From Glandiceps talaboti (lineage: Eukaryota > Hemichordata > Enteropneusta > Spengelidae), in the NCBI RefSeq assembly GCF_964340395.1, contig NC_135561.1:18344240-18408239 (forward strand): DNA of 64,000 nucleotides, written 5' to 3'. Shown here piece after piece: positions 43,361 to 55,300 of the stretch. The position numbers were made by a program, and so were the translations under genes. Every line of letters starts with the position of its first letter. Positions within the stretch are counted from its first letter, which is position 1. The notes beneath the pieces were generated by a model. It was not told the DNA's origin. It searched no databases and was given only the letters and a program-made list of their open reading frames with translations.

Positions 43361-45822
43361 ATGTCTGAAAACTTGAAGGTAATTTCTTTTAACATCAGAG
43401 GTTTGAGAAACCAAAGAAAGAGGAAAAAGGTTTTTGACTGGTTGAAAAAAGGTAATTATAATATCATTATGCTCCAAGAAGCACATAGTACACAAGATGA
43501 TGAGACCAATTGGTCCAAACTCTTCCCTGGTCACTTAGTATTTTCCCATGGAACATATGCAAGTAGAGGGGTTGCTACAATTATTAGAGATGTTGACTTT
43601 GTGATTCACAAAGTTAAGACTGACTTAGATGGAAGATTTACTTTAATATCTATAGACATAGCAAATAAGCCTTTCCTTTTGATTAATACATATGCACCAA
43701 ACTTTGAAGGCCCCCATAGTTTATTTATGGAACAACTGTCTGATGTACTTAGTGAGTTCCACACTGATCCACAAAGGGAAATTATTTGGGGTGGAGATCA
43801 CAATTTTTGTTTAAACCAAGTATTGGATAGATATGGTGGGAATCACACTGCCTGGAAACGGTCTGGTGAGATGTTTGAAAACGTTATGAATGATTTGGAC
43901 TTAATTGACATCTGGCGTATTAGAAATCCATCATCAAGACGGTATACTTGGCGCCGTTTACGCCCAATTTTAACCCAGAGTCGTTTGGATTACTTTTTAA
44001 TTAGCAATTCACTTCAGTCATCAATTAGTTCATGTGATATTGTGCCAAACATCTTATCAGACCACTCTGCCATTGTGCTTTCCACGGGTGAAAAAAGGGG
44101 AAAACTAGGTAATTCTCTTTGGAAATTCAACAATAGCCTTCTAAAAGATTCTGAATATCCACAGCTTATACAAGATAGTTTACAGGGATGGGTGATGATC
44201 CACAAAACAAACAGGGGTTGTGGGAATTCATTAAGTACAAAATTAAAACCATTACAATCAACTATAGCAAAACAAAAGCAAGAGAGAGAAATATGCATGT
44301 AACTACCCTTGAATCACGCTTGAGGGACCTTGACATAGAGCTTTGTAACAGGGAGTCCGAGGAGGTTAAATCTGCCATAGAGAAAACTCGTAATGAGTTA
44401 CAACTTGAATATGATCACCTGACAGAGGGTGCTATAGTAAGGTCTAGAGTAGACTGGTATGAGTTAGGTGAAAAAAACACTAAATATTTTTTGAGTTTGG
44501 AAAAATATAATGCAAAAAAAATCACAAATTACACAACTGTATGATTCTTCAGAAAATCTGTTGACAAATCCTAAGGATATTAAAAATTATATGAAGGACT
44601 TCTATGCCAATCTCTATGCCACGCGTAACTATGTTGTTGATGATTCTGTTGTCGACTTTTTCCTTAATGAGGCAAACTTTCCAAAACTCAGTCAAAGTGA
44701 CCAGGGAGGATGTGAGGGGACACTTACGCTGCAGGAGTGTTTCAACTCTCTCTCCAGTATGAATAAGAATAGGACACCAGGTAATGATGGCCTTACAGTT
44801 GAGTTCTATCAAACTTTTTGGCATAGCGTGGGACCTTTTGTCATTGATTCCCTAAATGAAGCATATGAAAAGGGTCATCTCTCTAGTAGCCAATCTCAGG
44901 GAGTGATTACTCTTATAGAGAAAAAAGATAAAGATAAAAGATATATTTCTAACCGGCGCCCTATAACTTTACTAAATACTGATTATAAAATAGGTTCTCG
45001 TTGCATTGCTAAAAGAATGGGAAAAGTTCTAGAGAGTCTTGTCAGTGTAACCCAGACAGCCTTTGTCAAAAATCGCTCTATTGGCCAATGTGTTCGTTTG
45101 ATTGAAGGCATTCTGGATTATACAAAGGACTTGGACTTACCTGGTGTCCTATTGGCCATTGACTTTAAAAAGGCTTTTGATAGTTTGGAATGGAAATTTA
45201 TGTTTCAATGTTTGGAAAATTTTAATTTTGGACCTTCCCTTATTACTTGGGTCCATACTTTTTATCATAACCCTTCAAGCTGTGTCATGAACAGAGGTTT
45301 ATTTACTGGCTACTTCGATCTTACAAGAGGAGTCAGACAAGGAGACCCATTGTCACCTATCTTATTCATACTCTCATTAGAAGCCCTATTAATTAAACTA
45401 CAGCTGGATGAGAATATACAGGGTATTGGGGTTGAGGGTTATGAAATTAAAAGTTCTGCCTATGCCGATGACCTTACATGTTTTTTAAGTAACGAACAAT
45501 CTGTCAAGAACCTTTTTTCACTACTCAGTAATTTTTCATTGGTATCGGGTCTGAGTGTAAATTATGACAAGTCTGAAGCACTTTGGTTAGGGAAATGGAG
45601 TTCTCGTCAAGATAGGCTGTTCGGGGTGAAATGGCCTATGTCACCTATCAAGATTGTTGGAATTTTCTTTTCTTATAATCGCAAAGTAGCATATGAGAAA
45701 AATATGAGCTCGCCAATTAAGAGTCTTACAAATGTATTACACAGTTGGAATTGGCGCAATTTATCTATTATTGGTAGAACTCAGATCATCAAAACCCTTG
45801 TTATTCCAAAATCCCCACCCCC
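43361..45822 (+). pseudogene. L1/Tx1 ORF2: endonuclease and reverse transcriptase
   Basis: Starts MSENLKVISFNIRGLRNQR at 43361. Endonuclease residues are all recognisable: FNIRG, MLQEAHS, INTYAPN, WGGDHN (Phe of DFN is His), RLDYFL and LSDHSAI. A frameshift lies near 44190 (frame 44188-44544 continues QGLWEFIKYKIK). A second is at the A8 run 44514-44521, from which a 440-codon frame runs on. RT motifs: NRTPGNDGLTVEFYQTFW, NRRPITLLNTDYKI, motif A AIDFKKAFDSLEW, motif B GVRQGDPLSPILF, motif C AYADDLTCF. RT core intact; C-terminus missing. Confidence 0.88.
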
Positions 45823-46748
45823 ACCAAAGTGAAACTGTTCCCAATGAAAGTAGTGTAACTGTTCCCCAATCAATGTAAAGTGTAACTGTTCCCCAATCAA
45901 AGTAAAGTGCACCTGTTTTTAAACCAATCAAAGTAAAAAGACTACCTGTTCCCCAAGCAAAGTAAAGTGTAACTGTTCCTCAACCAAAGTAAGGTATAAC
46001 TTTTTCTGACTCAAATTATATAACATGTAGATGTTAATTGATGTAAAGTGTAACTGTTCCCCAATCAAAGTAAAGTTTCACTGTTCCCAATGAAAGTAGT
46101 GTAACTGTTCTCCACAAGACTAAACCATCAGTCAAAGCAACTGTTCCTAAAAGAAAGTAAAGTTTAAAAAGTGCAACTGTTCCCAAATCAAAGTAAAATG
46201 TATCTGTTCATAATGAAAGTAGTGTAACTGTTCCCTATAAGACTAAAGTATCACCAAGTATAGCTGTTCCACCTGTAAAAATAAAGTATAACTACACCTG
46301 CCATAACAGTTGTTCTCTATAAAAGAAAGTGACGTTGTCCCCCTCATAAACTTAAGTATAACTGCCCCATAACAGTAGTAAATCTGTTCCCTTATAGAAT
46401 TAAAGCATAGCTGTTCTCCCAATAAAATTAAAGCATAGCTGTTTCCCCAATAGCAATATCTGTTCCAATCAAAGTAAAGTATAACTGACCCCCCTGTAAA
46501 TATAGTATAGCTGTTCAATCATAATAGTAAATTATTACTGTTCCCTTATTACAGTTGTTTTCCCATAAAATAGTGATAACTGTCTAAAAGTAAAGTAATC
46601 CCCCAAAGTAAAGTATAACTGATTCCCCTCATAAAATTAGTATAGTTGTTCCTCCATGAAAGTAAAGTGTAGCTGTCTCTTCATAAAAGTATAGTTGTAA
46701 AAGTAGTACAGGTGTTTCCTCAGAAAAGTAAAGAATAGCCGTTCCCCC
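45823..46748. repeat. 27-bp minisatellite array, right part
   Basis: The array resumes with a CCAAAGTGAAACTGTTCCC unit right after the retroelement and becomes more degenerate with distance (CATAAAAGTA and CTGTTCCCCC variants after 46250). It ends where a MITE begins. Confidence 0.85.
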
Positions 46749-47104
46749 TAAGGCCAAATAAAAAAAGTTGTTTGGTTCCAGTTACCCGACCCCACCTAGA
46801 TTTTCATGCCGACCCTAAAACATTTTTCTGGTATTCGAGAGAAAAAAATCACAAAATCTCGCGACAAATAGTGCTTAAAAAAAGACAATATAAAACTGTT
46901 CTTTCTGTTATGGCTGTACATCTGATGAGAAGTAATCAATAACAGAGACCATATGGAAAACAACGGAAAACATAACTATCTGAACTAGACACTCACTGAT
47001 GTGAAAATTTTTTTTAAAAATAAAATAAAAAATCTACCTACCCCACCTATTCTAATATTGAATGTAATCGGAATCATGCAATTCTTTCTTTTTGTTTCGC
47101 CTTA
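46749..47104. mobile_element. MITE-like element with terminal inverted repeats
   Basis: 356 bp bounded by TAAGGCCAAATAAAAAAAG on the left and, on the right, a segment whose reverse complement is TAAGGCGAAACAAAAAG. Interior AT-rich without an ORF, with a GTTACCCGACCCCACC motif near the left end. The position inside a degenerate minisatellite makes its borders clear. Class II, superfamily unknown. Confidence 0.65.
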
Positions 47105-48895
47105 TCAATGTATAACTGCCCTCAGTAAAATAGGTATAGCTAACCCCCCCCCCCCCCCCCCCCCAATCAAGGTGGTATAATTATTCTGGTACCATAGGGA
47201 TTCTGATCTATATCAAATCTTGGAGTACAATTAAAATAACATGATACAAAATGTATATCAACAATAATTAAACCCAAAAATCATCATTATATTTAAAATG
47301 GTAGACAAAGTTGCTTTTTTTTCTTTGCGTAAGCTTAACAACCACCTACAGTTGGTTTGTGTTAGTCTTTACAGATATGGTTAGGGTTATAGTTAAATTT
47401 ATTAGTTTGGTTAATGGTTAATAGTTAGTATAGGGTTAGGTGCCTAGACTAGAGGTGACCAAAGCATACACAAAGGGACTGGGCAACAGAGTCTACCAAA
47501 TAAATACAATGAAAGTTTGTATGGGTTAGGTATTCTTGAATTGTAATGAAATGATAATGATATTCAAATTCTCGATAATTATAACTAGTAATTCACATTT
47601 TATATTCAAATGCTCAGCAGATATTCTCCATAATCAAATGAGTGAGAAGGCATTTGTTTTTAAAAGTAGTTTTAGATTATAATACGATGGCACTAATAAA
47701 GTAACTGAAATTATAAAATTTCTCAGAATTTACAATCAATGATTCCTTAACACCTATTGTGTCATATATACCAGATAACCCACAAAATCTCCAAGCCAGT
47801 ATGGCTTTTCAAAAGAAATCTCAAAAATTGAAACCCCAGTACCTGTAATTATTTTCACTCTTTTTATTTGTTTGTCAAATACATGTTATTTGAGAGGGGA
47901 CGGGGCAGCTATACTTGAGGGAGCTTACTGGAATCTGTTTATATAATAATCCTTTCAATGACTGACTTTAATAATTTTTTACTAATTGTTGATGATACTG
48001 TATTTGATAAACAATCCTGAATTGGGTATGGATTTGTTGACAAATTATAAATACATGCTTCACATCAAAGTTGACAATATGAACAATAATTATGAAATAT
48101 AAGTTGTTCATTTTACAGCAGCACTGTACAATATTTTACCCACAACTCTCTCTCTGATTTGTACTGTTGGACATCATCTCCTTGAAGTCAGACAGATCTC
48201 ACCAGTGTACAGGGTTTTGTTAGCATATTTTTGCCATTTTCAAAACGCAGAATTGCCACTGATGAGTTTCTGAATACATATTTTCATTGGTTCTGGTATC
48301 AATGATTTATTGTAGAAAGAGTAGCAATCTTAGAAATTTGTCAACAGATTTTCTTGAAAGACATCCAAAATATTTTCTACGAAACTAAGGAAAATATATG
48401 CACCTGTTATGACTTTGCCAAAGATATAGATATATTTGAATAGGTATGACAAAAGAAATTTACATACTAAAACTCATCATACACACTGTCTACCCAAGTT
48501 AGTGATACTTTGACATTGAAAAGTGTTTTATTCAAAGTACATGTTTCATTTAGTTGTTTGTACATTTTTTATGCAAAATTTAGAACTTTATTTTTGATTC
48601 CCAAACATACTTTTGTTACATACTAATCAAATGTAATTACTATGCTTAAAGTGTTGACAAATATGGGTTATTGAAGAAGTTATAAAATAAGGATCTTCGA
48701 AGCATACAATCAGAGAGAATTGTGGGTAATATATTGTTCAGTGAGTTGTTGGTTCTTACAAAGACTACCCCTATGTTCTATGTCACTCATTTAATACATG
48801 TCATTGTTCATGCAAAGGCTATATATATAGTCTTCCAAATGACTTGGAGACATCAAAAACTTAATTCTTACCAAGCCAAGCTGACCACCCCTGAA
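47105..48895. other. AT-rich DNA, no gene seen
   Basis: A last few minisatellite-like words (TATAACTGCCC), a run of about 24 C (47141-47164), then AT-rich sequence with no ORF of note. A short TTAGGGTTATAGTT/TTAGGGTTAGG stretch (47391-47440) is telomere-like but only a few bases. Confidence 0.5.
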
Positions 48896-50036
48896 AGTAA
48901 CTGGTAGACTTCTTCCTCTTCCTGGACATTAACACTGTGGTGGATTGCAAAGAGTTCTTGGTGATGTAACTGGTAGTCTTGACTTCTTCCTCTTCCTGTA
49001 CAACATTAACACTGTGGTGGATTGCGAAGAGTGTTCTTGGTGATGTAACTGGTAGTCTTGACTTCTTCCTCTTCCTGTACAACATTAACACTGGTGGATT
49101 GCAAAGAGTGTTCTTGGTGATGTAACTGGTAGTCTTGACTACTTCTTCTTCCTGTACAACATTAACACTGTGGTGGATTGCAAAGAGTTCTTGGTGATGT
49201 AACTGGTAGTCTTGACTTCTTCCTCTTCCTGTACAACATTAACACTGTGGTGGATTGCAAAGAGTGTTCTTGGTGATGTAACTGGTAGTCTTGACTTCTT
49301 CCTCTTCCTGGACAACATTAACACTATGGTGGATTGCAAAGAGTGTTCTTGGTGATGTAACTGGTAGTCTTGACTTCTTCCTCTTCCTGTACAACATTAA
49401 CACTGTGGTGGATTGCAAAGAGTGTTCTTGGTGATGTAACTGGTAGTCTTGACTACTTCTTCTTCCTGTACAACATTAACACTGTGGTGGATTGCAAAGA
49501 GTTCTTGGTGATGTAACTGGTAGTCTTGACTTCTTCCTCTTCCTGTACAACATTAACACTGTGGTGGATTGCGAAGAGTGTTCTTGGTGATGTAACTGGT
49601 AGTCTTGACTTCTTCCTCTTCCTGTACAACATTAACACTGTGGTGGATTGCGAAGACTTCTTGGTGATGTAACTGGTAGTCTTGACTTCTTCCTCTTCCT
49701 GGACAACATTAACACTGTGGTGGATTGCAAAGAGTGTTCTTGGTCATGTAACTGGTAGTCTTGATTTCTTCCTCTTCCTGGACAACATCAACACTGTGGT
49801 GGATTGCAAAGAGTGTTCTTGGTCATGTAACTGGTAGTCTTGACTTCTTCCTCTTCCTGGACAACATTAATACTGTGGTGGATTGCAAAGAGTGTTCTTG
49901 GTCATGTAACTGGTAGTCTTGATTTCTTCCTCTTCCTGCACAATATTTACACCTTGTGGTGGATTGCAACAAGTACTCTTGGTGACATAATGGTACATTG
50001 CAGGCTTGACTTCTTCCCTGCGACTTGTTCTTGGTG
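48896..50036. repeat. 79-bp minisatellite, about 14 units
   Basis: Tandem units containing CTGGTAGTCTTGACTTCTTC, ACACTGTGGTGGATTGC and TTCTTGGTGATGTAA. Period 79 bp, with 77-bp variants lacking GT in AGTGTTCTTGG. Units nearer 50 kb carry TCATGTAAC for TGATGTAAC, so the array has two subtypes. Since 79 is not a multiple of three, the minus-strand frames (RKRKKSRLPVTSPRTLFAI) cycle through three readings and are not a gene. Confidence 0.9.
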
Positions 50037-51254
50037 ATGGACCCAAGACTATGATTGGATTTCTGCAGCAATTGTAGCTAATATTGGGCATACTTGTAGT
50101 TCATGGATGTTGATGCCTAGGATTCAAAAATAATAACCACCTATATATCAATGAATGCAAAAATTAAAGACATGCATGTAACAAGCCATGTGCATTCTAA
50201 AATAATGTGTCCATTAACTTGAGGAGGGATATGTCAGGAGAAGAAGGGCAATGGACGCCAATTTTGGCAGCTGTGTGCCATGATTGAAGATGCATGACAA
50301 AACAGTAATGGCGACCTTGTGTTTTGAATACATTTTTAATTTGAGGACTGGTTGGTCATTTAACAGCTCATTTTAATTTTTTTTAATCTGTAAAGAATAC
50401 TATATGTCAATCAAATCAAAACTAACTGTGACAGATTGCATAACAGGTGTTTCTAATAGAAACAATATGTGTATTAATCACATAAAACTAGACAAAGACA
50501 AGCACAGGTTTTGAAAGTAAAGAAAGAGATGTATCAGAAAATAAGTACAACAACAATCAGCTCTAAATACCTTTTCATATAGTTTGTAACATATTTGAAT
50601 CCTGGCAGGCATCTATTGCACATTTTGATTTTGTTGTGTTGTCTGAGTAGAAAGAGAGAGAGAAATGTAGGTAATACATAATGTACATGCTAAAACAATA
50701 AATTGATTCTATTAACATTCTGTCTTGGGCATTAATTTATAACTGATGAACACAATAGATCTTGTGAATGATCACCGATTGAGCATCCAATATCTTCTAA
50801 ATATCATGCTGCCCAGCTGGCGATTGGCACAAGATGAACACTTTGCAAAGCTGGACAGAGTGAAAACTATTCACCTAGCAGACAGCATTTTGCAAATTGT
50901 GCACAAAAAACGTCACAGTGGTTGGTTTGTAAATAAAAAACAAGTCTGCAGAGCAGTGCGCATATTATGATCAATACTTTGAGATTGATCATTAACTGTG
51001 GCTGGACAACAGGAAGCAGTTAATGAAGTACTCCTTTCAGTTCACATGGAGCAACACATGGAAGGCTGCATTGCTAAATGAACAAAGAAATGGCTACAAA
51101 TGTTGCCGATATATCCATACTCCATCCTTTGCATTATGACCAGTACTTTTCACCTTTCGATGTAAAATCTAATTGCATTGACAAAAAATAAACATGAAAT
51201 TGGCAAAAAAAGATTGTGAAATAAATATGAATTTCATCGATCATGGAGCATATT
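50037..51254. other. AT-rich DNA, no gene seen
   Basis: No convincing ORF. A frame at 50746-50970 (74 codons) has no family resemblance. Confidence 0.4.
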
Positions 51255-51650
51255 ATCTTAGGTATGTCAGATGAAAGTTCATGCCATGAACATTGAGACT
51301 GATGTATATAGGAAATATGACATTATTGTTTCAATACATTGACAGTTGGCAATAATGACATATCGGAAAGAGATGGCAATGTGACAAACTCTTTCACACT
51401 GAATCAGGCACAACAATTCATTTAACACTTCTATAACTTCACCAGTATGGTTACCCTCTCAATTTGTATGGCCTGGCTTGACTGACAATATATATGGATA
51501 TTTAAAGACATCAGATTTTGATGGGTTTGAATAAACATTTTTATCATCGAGTTGGTAGAAGTGAACAGAAGAACCAAACATCACAGAGGCCAAAAAGGAA
51601 AATGCAATTGTACATTGTGTGTTATCGGTGAGTTTTGACCAACCCATGTG
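51255..51650. repeat. Left copy of a diverged inverted-repeat pair
   Basis: Shares long stretches with the reverse complement of 52030-52390: GTCAGATGAAAGT, AACTCTTTCACACTGAATCA, AACTTCACCAGTATGGT and ACAGAAGAACCAAACATCA, in the same order, with divergence between them. The minus strand here has a 101-codon frame (51764-51459), reading SVMFGSSVHFYQLDD in part. I cannot assign it. Confidence 0.6.
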
Positions 51651-51773
51651 TACATAGTCACAGCACCTTCTAATCCAATTCAATACATCATTGATGTACA
51701 ACAATATTTGTGACCGACAAAACAGACAACAAATAATTAAACTTGACAAGCAAACCAACCCCAAAATACTGAA

Positions 51774-51985
51774 CTTGACAAACTAACCAACAAACTCAAG
51801 GGATCAACCAACTTACCAAACAACTATAACTTAACCAACAGACAAACCAACTAATGCAGACAACCAACCAACCAACCAACTGACCGACCATCCAACCGAA
51901 CAACCAACCAACCAACCAACCAACCAACCAAATGATGACAAATCTGACTAACAAAGTAACCAACTCATCAACCAACCAACAATAC
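51774..51985. repeat. (CCAA)n tetranucleotide repeat
   Basis: Dense CCAA units (best at 51872-51932) with scattered variants, in the loop of the inverted-repeat pair. The hydrophobic minus-strand frame across it is a repeat artefact. Confidence 0.85.
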
Positions 51986-52029
51986 AAACCAGAGGGTGAT
52001 GTGTTTATATAACCTGTGGGTCTGTCAGA

Positions 52030-52390
52030 ACTTATTGATGAAACAGAATGTATTACATTTTCTTACCGGACTTCATGATGTTTGGTTCTTCTGTACACTT
52101 GCATCAAAAAAGGTTTACCCAATGTGATCAACATCTGATGCATTAAATAATATATGTTGTCATTCAGGCTGTGCCATCAAGACCGAGGGTTTGACCATAC
52201 TGGTGAAGTTGTGGAAGGTTTTTTGAAGTGATATGCATGATTCAGTGTGAAAGAGTTCATCATATATGTCTTCTTATTCTGATATGTCTTCAAAGGCAAC
52301 TATCAAATTATTGTCCCAATAATGCCCTACATCCAATGTATATCTGTGCCTATGTTCATGCCATTCACTTTCATCTGACACACTCAAAAT
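52030..52390. repeat. Right copy of the diverged inverted-repeat pair
   Basis: Inverse partner of 51255-51650, with words such as TGATTCAGTGTGAAAGAGTT, ACCATACTGGTGAAGTT and TGATGTTTGGTTCTTCTGT. The pair with its (CCAA)n loop would form a foldback of about 1.1 kb. Confidence 0.6.
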
Positions 52391-55300
52391 AATATGCTAC
52401 ATGACTGGTGAAATTTGTATTTTTCACTGTCTTTCTGGCCAACTGCATGCTCATTTGTTCTTAATGGAATTCGATTTTGCAGGGCGAAGTAAAAGGTATC
52501 GGTCAAAATGCAATGGACAGAGGATCGGTAAATCTGCCCATTTGTGGAAATTTCTTTCATTCTTTATTGCATGCACCCATCCAGGTGCAACGCAATGCAA
52601 ACCGACCTGAATAATAATTACATATGCATAGCAACAATTTCCGAATATGAAATTTAAACATTGTCTATTGTCTTTTTTTTTTGTTTTTAGAGATTTGGCA
52701 GTCTGGACATATTTGCTTGTGTTTCACTGTGTGTGCTTTCAGCAAATTAATGCAAGAGAATTTGAAAAACCCTGTACAACTTAAGAGCTGTCAACTGCCA
52801 TATTTAAAGTTGAAAGTTACTAGTATCTGACCTGAACAGAAGGTCATGGTCAAGACAACTCCAGTTGATAAACATTAAAAGTACATTTCAGATAATTGTA
52901 ACATCTTTGTGTATGTGCAATCTGACTAGAGCAAAGCTTTAATGTTTGAGATTTCTAAATGTAACAATTAGCAGAACTTATCTTGGTTGTCTCAAATCTT
53001 CATCTGCATTCAGGTTGCTGTCAATGTTGTGAAAGATATTTGAAATTTCTTGATTGATTTTCATTCACCTGGTGCATCCATATCCTTTTACCTGAAAGGC
53101 CAAAAAAAAATTTAAAAAAAAAAAGATTAACATTAAAAATGGAACATTAAGTAATCAATGACAACTCCTTATATATAAAAATCGTTTTAATAGGTAAACT
53201 TGGGATAATAAAGAATTTGGGGCAAGCGAATGGGAAAAAATGATATTGAAAGCGCCAACAGGGGGACCGAGTATTTAATTTATTCAGCGCTGTGGTAATT
53301 TATTCAAAGAATGTTTTGCCCTGAACAAAGCAAACCTTCTGAATTTGCAGTCAAAATTACTTGAATTTTGCTGCAACTGCAGAAAATATCAATAAATAAT
53401 GTTTCAACAGGGTACATTGGGCGAGTTGGAGCAGGTAGCAAAGATCGACAATTTCTGTACTCAACCTGTGAAGTGGTTTTTTGTGCACCCCACACGGGCA
53501 GGAAATTAAAAGATGGGCGAAGGCACCTGCATGACCTGCTCAGTGAAGTCCGTGTACTTTTTTTCTTCTTCAAACTCTACAAGTTTGGACGGGGACTTTT
53601 GGATCGAAACAAGCGGGGAGTTAATTAGAAGTTCGTTTGGCCAACACTAATTGTAATTTGCACGAAATTCCGGTAGAATTCGGTCGTCTAGCTACCACGC
53701 TACCAAAATCAAAATTACAGAATTTTCAATGTAATTCTTCACAGCCAGTGCAGTGGAGTGTTACACTTAACCACAAATCCAAACAATGCACGTAAAACTA
53801 AACCTAACCCATCTTTGACGGAGGCGAAAACTCTGTCTAGGAGAAAAAACTCACAAGTTAATTGAATTTTCGCCCGTCACAGTCTCGAATACGAGAGTAG
53901 TCAGAGTGTCCAAATGACCACGTGGAAAAATCACGTCAGCTCGGACGCGGTAATCGCTTGCACTTTGTTGCAGCACCAGTTTTGTGTTTTCCCTTAATAA
54001 CGAAAGTAGTCTTACCCAGCTAAGGTTAGCATGTTTAGGTACAATCCAGATAATATCTTCGTCCAGATGTAGGTATACGGCTATAAGTCTCAACTTTCAC
54101 ACCCTATTACTCGAAAGAGAGAGTCTCAGTAAAGATGTAAATTTGCGTCTGATCGGACCTTATCCTGTGGTTTTGGCTGTAGAGGGCGGGCTTCTCCCGA
54201 CGGACGGGACTGCCACATTTTAGAGGAAGGGGTTGCACCAGGAGGGAACCCCGGGGAGGGAACACAGGCTGTTAACTTTGTTTACGAAAACAAACAAAAC
54301 CACATAATTTAATAAATAAATAAATAAACAACAATAGAGTAATTGCAAATCATTATCAACAATAATGAATGTTTCGCAGTATCAAGGATTAGTATGTTTT
54401 CCTCTAGTATATGCAAATAAGGGAAAACATGCACTCATTTTACTGTTAGGTGATTACTCTATTGTTGATGTTTGTTAGTATTTATTTATTTGTTTCATTC
54501 TTTCCTTTATTTATTTATTAGTTTTTCTTCGTTTGTTTGTTTGTTGTTTCTTTTCATAAACAAAACTAACTGTGCCTGTGTCCCTGTGGTTACACTTTAC
54601 ACTCTGGTGAAATTTGCCATCTGCATACAAGGGTCATGTATCCCACTAAATGGACTTGAGAGAGGGCTGACATTGCCCGACCACTGATGGGGCATAAGGG
54701 GTGAGGGTGGTACTGATATAAGGGGGGGGGGTCTACCCCATTTCAGGAAATGGGTTACACCACTATCATATATGTACTTGTGCCATATTTTCTCCCTTCA
54801 TTTGTCTACCCATTGAGTTCTCCACTGTACTGTATATAGTCTACCAAACTATACTGTATGTATACGCTAGCAGCTCTCCCATTGTCAGTACGTCTCCAAG
54901 TCTCACTCCCCCTTTCTCCTATACTTGCTTCTACTCGCATGTTACACAAGAATTATTCATATTCAAACCAACAAGATCAATTTGGTTTTATTATTAACTT
55001 TATTTCAAGGTTCACCTTACAAAAAAAGTTTGAACATGAAAGAAAAAGAAGTAACTGTTGATGACAAAAAAGAGTTAGTGCACACAAGTAGGAATGATGA
55101 TTCGGCATAAATTGCAACTTTTTTTTGAATGTAGCACAAAAAGCCTTCCACAAGCAGACAACATTTAGTATGATCGATCAAGCATTTCATGAGATAGTTG
55201 TGTATTTACGTTCGGTCAGATTTAATCAAGAACTCATTTATGGAACTTGTGTTTTAACCCAGAAGCTGATCAAGCAATGAACTCTTTTCATTTAATATAC

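Larger units (their letters stand above)
41614..45822 (+). mobile_element. L1/Tx1-type retrotransposon inside the minisatellite, 3'-truncated
   Basis: A 4.2-kb element flanked on both sides by the 27-bp minisatellite. Order: short leader, ORF1 (41790-42661) of the L1 coiled-coil/RRM kind, a 700-bp inter-ORF region, ORF2 with endonuclease (43361-) and RT to 45822. It stops in the post-RT region at LSIIGRTQIIKTLVIPKSPP, where C-rich sequence merges into a minisatellite unit. There is no C-terminal Cys/His domain, no 3' UTR and no tail, so the 3' end has been lost. Unlike the U2 families, ORF1 has no CCHC knuckles. Confidence 0.88.

Noticed and set aside
43047-43376. Hydrophobic 109-codon ORF between ORF1 and ORF2 of the L1/Tx1 element
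   Set aside because: T-rich spacer, no family motif, overlaps the ORF2 start in another frame.
39322-46748. Repeat array resembling a CRISPR or a repetitive protein gene
   Set aside because: Units are contiguous 27-bp repeats without unique spacers, and the 9-residue frames arise only because 27 is divisible by three.
47391-47440. Telomere-like TTAGGGTTA words
   Set aside because: Only two or three imperfect units in AT-rich DNA.
48896-50036. Regular repeats with apparent Arg/Lys-rich ORFs on the minus strand
   Set aside because: A 79-bp period shifts the frame each unit. The ORFs are readings of a minisatellite and there are no unique spacers.
50746-50970. 74-codon ORF
   Set aside because: No motif, no splice context, chance-length frame.
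51796-51987. Hydrophobic Trp/Val/Gly-rich ORF
   Set aside because: Translation of the (CCAA)n repeat.
53851-54093. Possible first exon in the CpG-richer patch
   Set aside because: Only a frame and a donor-like GTAAGA. No partner acceptor, no recognisable peptide.
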